Assembly: GCA_001466705.2 (NCBI GenBank) | Contig: LATX02000024.1 | Span: 372,001 to 436,000, forward strand | DNA length: 64,000 nt | DNA from: Moniliophthora roreri | Taxonomy: Eukaryota; Basidiomycota; Agaricomycetes; Agaricales; Marasmiaceae | Direction of reading: 5' to 3' | Part shown: one piece after another, positions 32,497 to 45,780 of the stretch | Numbering within the stretch: position 1 is the stretch's first letter | Layout: each line of letters starts with the position of its first letter | Translations under genes and position numbers: made by a program | Notes under the pieces: model-generated | What the model was told of the DNA's origin: nothing | Databases searched by the model: none | Seen by the model: the letters and a program-made list of their open reading frames with translations, nothing else

Positions 32497-35400
32497 CTAG
32501 TCTTCATCCGATGTCTCTGATTTATATGATGTTTCTGAACCACTGTCTTTAGTCTGAGGAAGAGAAAGATATACTGTAAGGATAACACACCTTCAATAAG
32601 CACAAAACGATCCACGGCCCGGGTACCAATGATCTCCCACTCTGGATAACCCATACTCCGTGCCCAATCAGAGGTAGTGGGGTCAAAGCCCCGGGCCCCC
32701 TGCCAGTCTTGGAGGGCAATGTAGACATGAGTTGGCCATGAGAACAGCTGAACTTGACTGGGATGTCCTATGTTGAATGTGAGCACTGGAAGCCCCCACT
32801 GCTCACATTCCTCCTCTGACATCTGGGATTGACCAGTTTCATCAAAAGACCAGAAGTAACAAGGTCTTTCTGTCCATGATACAAGCTCAGATATCATAGT
32901 GGGGAGGGGATGAAGAAAGAGGTAAATGGGTGCAGGTGGTGTTTCTTCAACAGGATGTTCAGCATTACAGAGGGTGGGGATGGCTGGGGGGTGTTGAGTG
33001 GATTGTAAACTCAGTTTGGGCAGGAGAACAATAACTGGTGGGAGAAAGAAAAGGTCAGTTTGTGTAAAATATTAAACAGTGAGGGAACATACAAAACTTT
33101 TCCTTCCCCTCTGTAACATCAAGAGCATTGAAAACCCATGAGGACTGCGATAACCACTCCCTGTGGAACCTTGACCAATTATACTCAGCTTCAAGAAAAA
33201 TATGCCTCCTTTGAACTGGATCTAACTTGAAGCTGCAGATCCCTGAGCTTAAATAAAACATAGGAACCACAATATCACTCACCATGTCAACCCTCCATTC
33301 AGTTCTGTTCTATCCACTAACCCATCCATCTTCCACCATAATGAACCAGCTTCTTGTGGCCTCCTCACAGCAGTCTCCAATGATGGTGAGTAGACAGTGT
33401 TGAACTGAAGTCCACCTATGACATTCATTAGGGGGTGATTGGGGTGATTCTGTGAAAGACCATGAAGATAGTGGGGCATCACTAAGCTCCAATCAGGGTG
33501 GTCAGCATCCTTGGATTGATCTTGTGCCATCTGTAGAAATAGAGAGGCAAACTTGTAGCTACATAATGCACATGACAATATGTCATTATCCATGTGTGAC
33601 CCAAATTTGCTGAAGAACCTGAAGGAAACATCATCCTTCAACATGTCAATAGTGGCTGGGACAACTATTGACTTGACTGGATTTGAATAACTGAGTGGAA
33701 AGTCAGGACCATCAGGCCCACTGAAAAGCACACCACTTGTGGTGTTCATCCATAGCTGATAAAGCTGGCATCCCATGTTTTTCTGGAAGAGCCAAATGTT
33801 AGCTCAAAAGATTGAGACAGAAGCAAGCATTCAAACTAACTGCCAGATATTGAATATAGACATTCATCCAGAAGGATCCTGTGAAAAATTGTGCACAGGG
33901 GATTAGTTCTATGGGTATTGTCAGTGTATATCATCAATAGAAAGCTCAAGATGAGTTGTACCATCATGAAAGATCAGTGCTGGGATTGCTGATTGGTTAA
34001 TGCCAAATAGTTGTGGATTGCTGGCAATCTGTCAGATATAAAGCTTCTGAGTGATAGATGAAAGCCTACTGGGTATGTGAGAACTGTTGAAAATCCTTCT
34101 CCCAAGAATCTTGTGCATCATTGCCATAATAGATTATAGCAGTAAACTTGGATTGCTGCCCAGCTATTTTGGTAGTGTAGATTGTTCTTTGAACTGATGA
34201 CCTCTGTTGACCAACTAATTCTCCATTTTGCTGTTCCCAATCCCACTTTGGAAGCTTCCTAAAGCCTAGGCTCTTCATCATGAACATGCTTCCAAGTGTC
34301 ACTTTTTGGAACTGAAAAGGATTGATCAGTCTAAGGAAAGATATTCAAAACCACTCAGGCACTTACCTCATCATACTTGGTATAATTCCTCACTGCCTGA
34401 CTAGCATTGAACTTGATAATGTCTGCATTAATCATGACCTTGAGTTGATTTCCTTGAAGATGGATAAGTTGTTGTTCTGAAAGCACTTCAACTCTGGCAA
34501 AAATGACATGCCCAGCAGCTGCCAGTTCTGTAGAGGTGGAAAAATGAATATCTCTGTGCCTTCTCTCCAGTGTACTGTCTGAGACAGCTTCAGTGTATAT
34601 GATATCTAAGATAATCAACATCCATTCTATAAGATGATACTATAATCTTACCATCTTTCATGACAAACTTGAATTTTTCTGTGAGTCTGAGTAATAGCTC
34701 TTCTTGGGAGGGAAATTCATTATCCTGCACAAAAAGCTGGTAAGTGTTTGGAAGGAAAGAACCAAAATTTGCCACACATCTCTTAATAGTGTTGCCCAAT
34801 CCCTATCATGAGAGATGGCAATAGATGCATTCCCTACTTGTCTTGCTGTTGCCAACATAAATGGATTGATAATATCATTGCAAGGATGGAAAGTCTGACA
34901 TTCATTAGCATATTTCATCTGAGTGCATTTGATAATCACATACAGTTGGATTTTCAGGAAAAAAACTGATATGAATATCATCCTTGCAGGCTACAACTGG
35001 ATTTGTGGAAAGCAAGTTATGGTCACCATGGCTGTTCACTGAATTAGGTGAGGATGAGGAGCCAGACTGGTTGCTGCCTTGTTGATGTGCATTATGGTTG
35101 TGGTAGCCAAAGTGGGGTTGGTAGTTATTTGTATCCCTTGCTTTGCTGTAACATTCATCCATATCCTGTATCTGAAAGTAATCAGACTCCACTGATGATT
35201 GGCTCACTACAAACCCTTGCATGAAAACACAAGAGTTGCACAGCCTTTGTCCATCTGGAGGAGGGGTGTTGAGAGTCTGAGAGGATCGAGCATTGCATGA
35301 GTTGCTGTTGTAATGTTCCCAGCTGTATTCATGTTGAGCAGGGCTTGCACCAGGGGTAATAGTGAAAAGTAGAGATAATGGTTCAGCTCTGCCTGCATTT

Positions 35401-36253
35401 AGGAATGAAGAGACACCCCAGGAAGGGCAACGCTCATATCCTGTGACTAGATATAGAATTGCACCATTCCCAAGGTCCCTTTTCCGTTTGTGCTTTGCAT
35501 ACTCAAACCACTTCTTGGAATGTTCCTGTGCATACTCCCGAAAGAGAAGGATGTTTGCAACTTCCTCACGCCAGCTTCCATCAGGAAGTATCAACACAGC
35601 ACCTTGCTTATCCATGGATGTGAACCTATATGTCTGGTTGATTCTGTTGGGTCTGTATTATGTAGAGTGCCTATCACCATAGTAGAGATTTCAACTCACC
35701 CTGCACCAACCCCATTAGTTATAGGCTCCAACTTGATACTTCCTGGCATAGTGACTGGTGAGCCTGGCTTGCGATAGATGTCTTCAGCACTAAATGATAG
35801 CTCTACTTCATCATATGAGATAGTGCTGAAGCCATCAGGTACTCCATATTTGTTAATAGGATCATCTGCCCTATGGCAGATATTAAACAGATAGTCAAAT
35901 CGTTTATTGCTCTGCACAATTCCGACATCACCTATTCTCACTCCAGTGGCACAATAGGCTGATGGGACACCTGGACGAGGTTCCGGGAACCACAGTGGAT
36001 AGCCTTCTCCTTTTAAGAGAAGCAGCAATGAGTAGCGCAGACTACCAGGCATACTGGGGTCATATAGGGCTGGGATAGGAAAGGGATCAAGTGTCCATGG
36101 ATTGGCAAGTGGATGACCATCTGGTGAGACAGCTTGAACAGCTGAAAATGTGGTTGTAAGAAGAGTATAAACTTGATAAATCAAGTTACGCACTAATTGA
36201 AGCTGTTGCGCTATATGCTTGGGGCTGGTTATTGATCTGGTCTCCCCCGACAT
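32497..36253 (-). CDS. Two-module protein of unknown function (Y fused to X, copy X2)
   Basis: Twelve exons in compatible phase give 1054 residues with no stop: 36253-35700, 35625-34944, 34894-34778, 34724-34652, 34605-34367, 34311-34070, 34020-33962, 33908-33844, 33782-33283, 33232-33093, 33034-32591, 32546-32497. Module Y (about 1-500) starts MSGETRSITSPKHIAQQLQL and includes ANPWTLDPFPIPALYD, SNKRFDYLFNICHRADDPIN, GAILYLVTGYERCPSWG, a His/Ser/Asn-rich linker (about 355-395) and NASIAISHDRDWATLLRD. It resembles, from memory, a widespread uncharacterised Agaricomycete family. Module X (about 500-1054) is homologous to 57367-59401. The fifth exon carries the end of Y and the X N-terminal motif (LIHLQGNQLKVMINA) in one frame, without the X start ATG. 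The intron after 33844 uses a GC donor. The gene is strongly CpG-depleted yet open, which suggests selection on the protein. Function unknown; two separate genes with a frameshifted X start (ATG 34510) is the weaker alternative. Confidence 0.7.
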
Positions 36254-36969
36254 TTGATATGTCTGAACTGGTGACAGAGACTTCCTGCGCTCCCTGCAAG
36301 GTGGATATGGATGACATGGGGCAACGTGGAGAGGGTGAGAGAAGGTGGGAAACCAGTGCGCTGTCAGTCCTGATTTATGAAGCCAAGTTTGACACCATGA
36401 ATGATTGAAACAGCATCGCTTTCAACTATACAAGCGCTGGGACTATTGCAGTAGGCTGCAGTGAGCTCGCTGTTGAGACACTTTTGATTCTCACCAAAGT
36501 GACTGATTAGCTGCCATGGCTCACATAACTGCGAGACTCAGACATTTTGGTGATAAACTCCCCAGTCGCACCTTTTGACTAGGGCTGCAAAACTAAGTTT
36601 AAAATTGGCGCTGCTTGTCTTGTCCTTGAGATAAGGTACCGATTAGGGTGACACGGGACTCTCCTCATTAAGGAATCTACTCGCATCTCTTTTACGTCGT
36701 CTTCGAGGCAATTTGACGGTATTCCACACTAGTATTCATTAGCATAGCCCGACGGATTGAGGCCATTGTTGGATAAGCCCTAGAGAAAGAATGCTTGGAC
36801 TCGATTCTCCCTTGATAACTTTCTTCCGAGGTTGACGGAAAGATCACCATTGGCAGTATTCCTAGCTCCGATTTTCCAACTTGACACCGATCCGATCGAG
36901 GTTTTTAAATCTGTCAAAAGGGCGGTAAAGTACATATCCGAATCTGACGTCGTGGAACTCGAGTTGCGG
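36254..36969. other. Upstream region of the Y-X2 gene
   Basis: CpG content rises through this stretch from poor to rich. No gene seen. It should contain the promoter of the minus-strand gene starting at 36253; I see no clear TATA box. Confidence 0.4.
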
Positions 36970-38030
36970 GCGGACTCCGGAGAAAGGGCAATAGGCGCCT
37001 GTCGACTCGATGCTTTCTTCGCTACCACCACGACGTCGTTCTTCAGGCCCACTCCCGCTAGGCTCTTCTACCCTACACAGTCGCAGAACAAAAAATACTT
37101 CCCAGAAACACATAAAGAACATCCTCCTTGTCACATCGGCCCAAACCTATCCCACACTTGTCAAGAAGACTACCCATGCTGTCAAACTTAACGCCCAAGA
37201 TTTCCCCTCCTAGCTCTGATTGCGCGTCAGAGTTATGAACACAAAACCAGGGTAAAGCACTTTCAATTTCATGATATATTCCGCCTGACTGACTCTTCTC
37301 ATAGCGGTAGGACCCACTGAGTTTTATACCAACCAACCTGCCTATCACGTCTCCCTTTCGAATGGGAATTATAGGTAATCAGTATTGGTAGCTGCGATGG
37401 ATAAAAGGGTCTGCAGTTGGGAAGTGGACTGAGAATTACGGAAGACGAGAAGCAGAGCCCTGAGCGGCGGAGATTAAGAGTCCGCGAGGTGAGCTATCTC
37501 CTCCAGCTGACGCGAATAAAGATTTATTCTCTTGCTTTTGCTGTACCCCAAGACTCCGACACCAAACACATCCATCGAGTCTGTCTCGCTTCCTGAATCC
37601 TCCATTTTTACGTACACACGCTCCCAGACTTCGAAAGACCCATGATGGTCCAATCATCGCTCAACAAGTCCCTTCTAATCTCCAAGGTTGTAGACCAGCC
37701 ACCGTATTAACATACGCTGACGAGGCGTTACTCACTCGTACCACGAGCGTTCCGTCTTTCAAGTGCGACGGTCGACTGGGAAGGTGCTAGAATGATGCGC
37801 ATTGTACACGATGTCGTTTCTTCTTCACACATCCTCGCAAGCGAACGTATATGCCTTTTTCACATCGAGAGTCTGCAGGATGAAGGCTGGGATGAAAAGC
37901 TCCGTTCGGCAGGGGAGGCGTATATGATAGATTACAGAATCCGCTTCTTGGAGGCGATAAAAGATATCATCATCGCCCGAGATAGAACGTCGTAAGAAGG
38001 AAACCTGGGCCTGCACTGGATGCGAGGGCA
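36970..38030 (+). pseudogene. IDO-family relic 2
   Basis: The upstream mark GGAGAAAGGGCAATAGGCGC (about 36978) and the block at about 37305-38030 match the other IDO units. Pieces such as ACCAACCAACCTGCC, ATTACGGAAGACGAGAAGCA, CGGAGATTAAGAGTCCGCGA and GAGTCTGCAGGATGAAG match relics 1, 3 and 4. The frame is broken repeatedly and most of the central exon is lost. The 3' part (HIESLQDEGWDEKLRSAGEA) matches relic 4. Confidence 0.6.
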
Positions 38031-41000
38031 CGCCGGCGGTCCTCAGGTACGAATTCTTTCCATATTTTTTTTTTCATCTCTCTCAGCCGTCGCTCTCGGA
38101 TGTCTAGTGCCACGGGAATCATTCGCTCTCGTCTGCATCAAACTTTGCTACCCTTTGGCCGCTAATCCCATATGTTATACATCTCATTTGCGAGGCGAGA
38201 GCTCGAAGAAGAACGAGCCGCTGAAATTACACAAGGATCTTGCTATTGCGGTTGTAAGATACAAAGCCCGACTTCTCGGCTCGAGATTTCTCGCTGCCAT
38301 CCATTGGTCCTTTGCACCGAGTTCCGTCTATAGGTGTCCCAGTGTTGCAGCGTTCACTGTTATAAGCCTCGTTTCATGTGGAATTTGGGTAGCGGAATAG
38401 GAATCAGGGGGCCTGTAGGACAGTAGGAGTGCGCGACACAATTATCATGGTTCATCGACTATATTCAAACATAGTAGTCGCAAGGTACTGAACACGACCA
38501 AATCCAGACACATTGAACCACTTCCCATTGCGAACCGCGATTAGCTATAAACGCAATTGATATCAATCAGCAGTGGTACATTTAACGTTAAACACGCAAG
38601 GTGTAGCCTGGCGTTACTCACCTTGACCTTTCCTGAACGCCTTGCATTTGAACGGCTGCTCTCCATCGATGTCCTTGCACCCTCGATACGGGTTTCGAGG
38701 CACATGGGGCGAGGCTCGATGAAGAAGTAAGGTGTGGCGTGTCAAGGCTACAGCAGATCTAGAGCTTGAGACTGGATTGATTTTGGCTGAAGTCGCCGTG
38801 GATCGTCGTAAACCACTACAAACAGCAGACATCAGAAAAAATGACAAGGCGAAGAAAACTTGCCATAGTTGGCCATCAGGGTTCGATGGCAATTACGAGT
38901 CCGTTTCTGGCGTTGTGGTTTTGTAGAAAGTTGAAATTTCTGGGGCTGACGGTAGTGAGAGCCGAACGTTGAACGTGCGCTAAGCGAGCCAAACAGAACG
39001 ATCCATCGACATCTATCAGACCATAAAGACGAATCCTCGTTGGAGAGGGCCGAGTGGTCTGGCTAACGCGATGCCGAAGACGATGCTGCTGGTTCTGATG
39101 ATGGCTAACTGCGTACACGGAAATGTAGACTACGCGCCGGAAGCTCATGCCAAACACTGCTAAACAGGTCTGGAACCTCCGCTCCGTGCCCCGGTCCCCC
39201 TACTACATCGTAAACTCGGACTCGTGACGGAGAATAAAGGATTCAAGACGTCCGTCTTGGGCATGCTATAATAGAAATGCTATGGGTTTCGTTTTTGAGG
39301 CCAGCGAATAATTTTCCCAGGCCAGAATCGAAGGCGGTTGAAATCTCACGCAAGGTTCAGAATGTATAGCGCTGTATCAGGAAACACCGTTACCAAGAAA
39401 TAGAGAGAGAGGTACGACTGGGCTGTCGTCCTGCTCTCAGCAATGGATCTGATGTCAGCTGTGTCATTAACAGGAAGCCTGACGGTACTAAACACCGGAG
39501 CACGACGGAGGGCTTGATAAGATATGAATGAGCCTTTGATGTTTTGACAGAAGGAAAACCCGGTGAGTATGACAAGGGCCCTTTAGAACTTGTGTATTCC
39601 CGGGGTATCGAGTATGCACAGGAAAGGGTGCAATTGTCATCCCAAAGAGCCACCAAACCAACTTGGGCTACGCTTCTTTCGAGGTCGAACCAGAGGCAGA
39701 CTGCAGTTGCGAGGGACCGAACCGACAAGCGAAGCTGAATTCATGTGCCGTTAGAGAGGGTAATGTCACTCAAAATTCCCTCGTGGTATCGATGAAATTA
39801 TCCAATTCCATTATTCATACAGAGTGACATGATGGAAAAGTAACAGTAGGGGTTCAGAGAGCAGAGGTGACAAGTGTCGAGGCGAGGTTCACAGTCCCAA
39901 TTATCGTAACTACAACAGAAAAAAACAGCGAAAATCAGCCTACGTGTATCATTCACTATGGGTCATAGCAGACGTACCAGCCGGCCATTTCACGGTTGCT
40001 GAAACCCTCCATAGATCACTTCCCTCATTGAAAAACCATCCCCAATGCTGGAATCCACATTACTGCGGCCTGCCTCCTTACACCAGCTTGACCCGAGCTG
40101 AACAAGCTGAGGTTGTCATCGTCATCGCTGGGGGAGTTGGGTGAGAGTCGATGACGGGAATGAATTATGGTGTGACATTTGAATATTCTGGAAAAGGAAG
40201 GTGAGATGCGTAAGGAAATCTGCCGCGACTTGTTGAGGGAGCGAAGAGGAGATATTGGCGTATTCGAGAAAGATAGAATCAAGATATTCGTGTACAGGCT
40301 TTTGATGCGGAAACCGCCTGGACCGTGCCTTCTAGTATGCCGGTTTACCTGGGAACCATAGGTGCACATCTGAAAAAAAAAAAAACCGTATTTCCCCTCT
40401 TTAGCTATGCGCAGGGTGTTGCAAAGTCACTCTTGCCAGCGTTGGAAAGGCCGTATACCAAGGTCGTGGGCAGATTTTGAAAATCTAGCTGGGTTTGAGG
40501 TAACGTGCAGACGAAAATAGGTCGAACTGAGGACGCTGGTACAACGGATAACTATTAGTATCAGCGGGGGCCTTAAACAAAACAGGTGATCATTGATCAT
40601 CAACCGTCCTTGGGTAGCTGCCATCTACTACATATATCTTTTAGGTGTTTTGATCACAGTTCCACAACTTTATTCTCTTATAGGCAGAGCTTTCAGCGGT
40701 CATTGCTGGCCAATAATTCCTTGTTTCATGGCTACACGCTGCGTAACTCCTGGTCAATTTTTTCTTCCGCACGCTCTCGAGTCAGGATCGTCAAACTGCA
40801 GTATTACCCAACCGTTTTGGTGAGTTCGAATCTCCGAATATCGATCTATCATGTCATGACTTACTGAATTCTGGTGGGTAATAGCGGATGTTGACAGGGC
40901 ACTGATGATAGACCGACGAGATCCGCACCAGTAATTGCATTTCGACGTATTTATACTGTATATTCTTGTCCTTGATCCTTTAGACCTGGAGCCTGCCATC

Positions 41001-41204
41001 ACAGTTTGAACTCTGCTATATTTCTTTTACGATGATTCAAGACTTGGACTTTACGACGGTATGCTTATCTATTTCCATATTGATATCTGTCTGATTCCTG
41101 TGTTCGAGGCCGTAGTAGCTGCTTTATGGGCAAGTAACAACCCTGTTTCCCTTTTGTCAGAATCCTGACCTTGCGTTCATGTACCAAGACTCACACAGTG
41201 CTAT
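38031..41204. other. CpG-rich region with repeats R3 and R2, no defensible gene
   Basis: 38092-38390 is repeat R3, 38540-39190 matches 28290-29190, and 38868-39025 is repeat R2. Between 39390 and 40400 there are frames of about 110 codons on the minus strand with no recognisable domain. A possible upstream exon of the membrane-protein gene lies at 41031-41057 (MIQDLDFTT) followed by 41161-41212. It reads YQDSHSAIWQRIQYLMF but is in another frame than the exon at 41205. Confidence 0.4.
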
Positions 41205-42591
41205 ATGGCAACGTATTCAGTATCTCATGTTTTGACTGAAGCTGATCTAGTACTAGGCATGAATACTGTCCTGTTTATCATGTGCGTGTACGTCCTGGTG
41301 CGCAAGGGCAAAGTGGCATCCAGCAACAAGCTGTTCCTCGTCACGGCGGTAATCATATATATGCTCTGCACCGCTCAAGCTATCAATGAGTTGGGTCAAG
41401 CCATCACTGCATTTGTCGGCTACAAGGACAACCCAGGGGGTGCTGCAGCGTTCTACAACCAACTGTGGCATTGGGGAGTTGTTCTCAGGCAAGTTTTATA
41501 TTGCACAAACAGGTGAAGGTTTTTTGGTTGTATGAGCTGTCGAACATCTACTGATTCTACTTACCAGCGCCGTAGCGGATGCCCTTCTGGTATGTGTTGC
41601 CTTGATAATATGGATTGGTTTACTTATTGTAGATAGATTTACCGTCTTTATGTCATGTGGAATTTCCATGTCAAGGTAGTCATCGGCCCAATTCTTCTGC
41701 TAGCTGTTGCTACTGGTTTGTCATACTAAGTTTTATGCTGACTCAATTCACTTACCAAGCACTCAGCATGTGGATACTGTGCCGCATGGGGACTCACTCA
41801 AGGAGGAGATGTCTATGCTGCCAACATCTATACATGGGAGCTTGTCTCTTTCACATTCTCTTTAGTCCTCAACATCATTGTCACTAGCCTTATTGGTGAG
41901 TTCTAATGCTGATGCATCATCCATATGATTCACCTGGTGATACATGTTACTGTGTAGCTGAACGCCTTTGGCATTTTGGAAAGAAAACAGCAGCGACCCT
42001 TGGTCAGAGGCACAGTCACAGGTACAACCATGCTATGGCCATAATGTGTGTCCAATTGGAAAGGCCTTTCTGTGGCCTGTATTGATAGTCTTTGTAGAGT
42101 GGAATCTGGAGCCATTTATTCCATCTGCATCCTCATAATGGTGATTACCTATGCCACAAAAACCAATGCCTTGGTGAGTTATCAATAATCCTGCAACTGT
42201 TGGATCTATTGAATCTTTGGTCATTAAACAGTTCATTTTATACATGGCTTCAGTGCAGATTACGGCAAGTCTATTATTTCATTCCATGACATGCTGTCTC
42301 TGAATTTTACTTCTACTCTGATTGAAGGGCATGAATCCATTCCTCATTATTGTTCATGTTGGCCTTGGAATGAATGCACATGATACCACATATCAAACTA
42401 AAACAAGGAACATTGGTATCCTGGCATCTAATTCTGGGCAAGGTCGAGGTCAGTGTTCAGATGCACTTTTGGTACATGTTCACCGTGTTATACAGACAAA
42501 GGCTGATGAGAGGCAAGAGAATGCTGCAGAGCTAGATGTCATTTCCCACCTGCCCAAGCATGAATCTCTTGAATCTTCCCAAGGTGTCTGA
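41205..42591 (+). CDS. Seven-helix membrane protein, unknown function
   Basis: Eight exons in matching phase give 324 residues from ATG 41205: 41205-41488, 41568-41589, 41637-41715, 41767-41895, 41958-42045, 42098-42173, 42232-42264, 42328-42591. Hydrophobic segments include LGMNTVLFIMCVYVLV, LFLVTAVIIYMLCTAQAI, VVIGPILLLAVATACGY, LVSFTFSLVLNIIVTSL, ESGAIYSICILIMVITYA and FILYMASVQITGMNPFLIIV, followed by a soluble tail ending ENAAELDVISH... This is the layout of an Agaricomycete family of uncharacterised seven-helix proteins. Two introns (41489-41567 and 42265-42327) use GCAAGT donors. The true N-terminus is uncertain: an upstream exon pair at 41031-41057 and 41161-41212 reads naturally (AIWQRIQ) but joins only through a 38-nt intron or a frameshift. 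CpG falls sharply across this gene from 5' to 3'. Confidence 0.75.
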
Positions 42592-45522
42592 GGAGGTATA
42601 ATGCAGATTTGATCCACCAAGCAGAAACACAGTTTTTCAGAATCTACCCAATTACTTGTGACATCCTACTGGTTGTACAATGACTGTATTATATTTTTTC
42701 AAAATGAAAGACTGTTGAGATACATACACCTCCTGACATTCCCAGACTTTGCTCCAACTTGTATATTATGGTTTACAGTAAGAGTTGGTTTTTTCCCTTT
42801 ATTTCTTTCCTTAACAACTGAGCAAGTGAATCCAAATGCTAGAAAGGATTTCAGTGAACCAATTATCATCAAGAGGCTGTGACTGTGCACCTATTGCATT
42901 ATATGAAACCCTTCAAGCCTCTAAGTGGAGGGCTGTGAACACCATCTTCCCCAGAACATTCTAGGAGGCCTAGTCATTAAGCAGTCAGCTGCTCTCTGAG
43001 CTGGAGTGGCCCAGTTGCTATCACTGAGTCACTCCAAGCACCTCCAAATATGCATTGTCTCCATATTTTGTTTCTAGAAAACAGTAAAATTGGGAACCTC
43101 AATGAAGATTGGAATGTCTTCAAGTGGTGCATGGACACAGTGTTTGTTGGCTCCCAATAGTAGTTTCTGAACAGGCTGATGATCATTCACAGGGGTGGAG
43201 GTGAAAGTCACAGTGCATTCCAGGATGTGATCATTGTGAATGTTGAGAAGGAATGTAAAGTGTGTAGTTATAGCTTTTACTAATAAGGTTTTTGGTCATT
43301 GTTGTTCCTGTATAGATAAAGGACAAAAAATTGTAAGCTGCAGCTGGGGATGATACTGATGAAGGGATTCAGTAAAAATGAACATCAACTCACTAACTCT
43401 GACCAAAACATATGAAGTCTAGTCAGCTTGATTTTCTGTAGTTTGGCATGGTTCTGGGATCAAATGAAGATCCTGTTAGGGTGTATCTTGACTTCTTATA
43501 GGTAATATCCATGACAACTGTCAGGTGAAAACTTGATAAGCAATGCACATTTTGTACCCAGCTTGAACCAGGTAAGTTCAGCCAAGTCTAGAGTTTGATA
43601 GTGTGCATAGGTTGATTGTCAAGCATGTCTTGAAGGCAGAAACACATCAGATCCAGAGAGCCATGAATAAGGTTTAGAAGGGAGAGATAGAGTAGGTGAA
43701 CAGGTTTTAAGTACTTTAAGCACAGAGCAATAACTTGAACACAGGGTGATGAAGGTTTACAATAGAAAATCAGCATGTCCTGAAACAGTTGTTGTTCATA
43801 AGTGACTCTGTGAGTTATTTGAATCAGTGTAGAGAGCACTATAGTTTGAACTCATAACACCTATTTGTCCTTACACCTATTGCTTGTAGGTCTCTGTGTG
43901 GATTTGGTTCACAGCAGTTAAGTGACATTAAAGTGAAGTAGTATTTCATTCTGAGTCATCATCCTAGGTACAAAAATAAAATGAAGTGTGTATTCTGCCT
44001 TTGTTGAACAGCATACCAGTACCTGCAGGAATGCAGATGTGGTGGGTCCTGGTTCATATGTGAGACAGAGATGTTGGCATTTGTATCAGTATTAGTGGAT
44101 GGTTAGGAGCTCAGTGGTTAGGTGATGACACCACAAAGTAATTCCAGAATTTTGGCTTAAAGGTTCTTGTGGGCATTGCCTCAAAGGTTACCACTTTAAG
44201 AAAATGAGTCAGAGAGAAAAATTGGGGTCTGGGAAGACTAAGGTCAAAATGACAACTATGGATCTGCCTATTAAAATGGCTTGTTGTGTGATTGTGGCTG
44301 ATCTGTGTGTGAGGTGGTGGTGGATAATGAGTGAAGAGGTAGGTTACTATGGGACAGTAGTACCTGGTGCTAGAAATAATGAAAAGGGATGTGTACCTCA
44401 TAACCAACCTCCATACCCATATCTAAATTGATATCTTCTCCATTGATAGATGTCCTTCACCAACAGAGAAAGACAGATCATCTACTTGTAAGGTTATCAA
44501 TACAGGTGTGGATATGGATGTGCAGAGAAAGTGAACATGCATGAGCAGATGCCTTCAAGCTATTTTACAGCAATTGGACAGCTGAAAGCACTGGTGAAAG
44601 ACAGTCACAGACATGAAGGGCATTTGTCAGCACCTACATGTTCTCATTAATACACCTATGCAAAGAGAGTGAAAAAGCTTAGAAGAGTGCATGTAAAAAA
44701 AACCAAGACCTGGACACAAGCAACCTCTTTTCCACAATCACTCAAGCCTCATCACTGTTCCACTCACACAATTAACAGCACTGCATCCTTCTCTCAATAC
44801 AGGTTAGCACCTTGGATTGGCCTTCCTTCCTGTTGCATTTGCAGTCATGAAGTACTGTTGCTGGGAGTTGGATTCCATGGTTGTAGGGTACTGACTAGGA
44901 GGTGCCAGTGGTGGTGCTATGATTTAACCTGAGGACACATTCAGTCAAGGAGATGAGGAAGATGTTGTCAACTAGTTGGAATACACTTTAGTATAGACAG
45001 TGTGAGGAGTCAAACTGGGTTGTGTGCAGGTGCTTTGGACTAGATATACTTGAGAAGCAAACAGCTGTAGGATGGGAGGATCACCAGTGTGCTAGAGCTG
45101 GTTATGTTTGACAAGGGACCTATAGTTTACCAATGTTGTCTACATAGAATTTGTTAGCAAAGAAAAGGTATTTGGATGGAAAAAAGCTTACTGTCCACCT
45201 TGTTTATCTGCAACCCAAGCTATTCCATTCACTTTGAGTCAAGAACAGAACAAGTACCATTATGCTAAGAAGAGGAAGAGCCACCTGAACTTGGTTCATT
45301 ATATAACTGAACTTTGTATGTTCTTATAGTTGCTTTTAGATCTATACCCTCAACAATTATGAGTATCATGTATGTGCAGAAGGAAAGTTACACTAATAAG
45401 CTTTTTCACATACAAAGGGTGTTTGTTATGTGAGCAGTATGTAAGCAGGCCCTGGGCAAGAGAGTTCAGGTTATCCACACTCCATGCCTGATTCAGTTCT
45501 CACATCAGTAGGATGACATCAC
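42592..45522. other. CpG-depleted sequence without recognisable genes
   Basis: Many short frames on both strands, none with splice logic or known motifs. No RNA gene or clear repeat ends. Confidence 0.45.
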
Positions 45523-45780
45523 CTGGCATTTCTGGCATTTTTATAGCATTTGATGGCATTTTGGACTGAAATGCCAGGTACAGCATTCCCTGTCCCTTCC
45601 AATTGACATTCTCCTGTGCCTTATGAGAACTTACTGAACCACTACCACTGTATTAGCATCAGATATTGAGATTAATTTATTGACTCAAATATTACTAGAT
45701 CTCTCAGAATCCTTTTGGCAATTTGGCATTTGACCTTTGGAAAGGTCAGAAATGCCTAAAATGCCAAAAAATGCCAAAAT
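45523..45780. mobile_element. Small MITE-like element with GGCATTT inverted repeats
   Basis: About 260 bp. The left end carries TGGCATTTCTGGCATTT and GATGGCATTTTGG. The right end carries their inverse, AAATGCCTAAAATGCC and AAAAAATGCCAAAAT. The middle is non-coding. Target duplication not clear. Confidence 0.45.

Noticed and set aside
34367..34510. Separate start for X2 at ATG 34510
   Set aside because: That ATG leads to a stop after about 24 codons unless a frameshift is assumed, whereas the frame coming from gene Y is open and in phase with the next exon.
39390..40369. Two minus-strand frames of about 112 codons
   Set aside because: No recognisable motif, no splice chain to neighbours, low-complexity composition.
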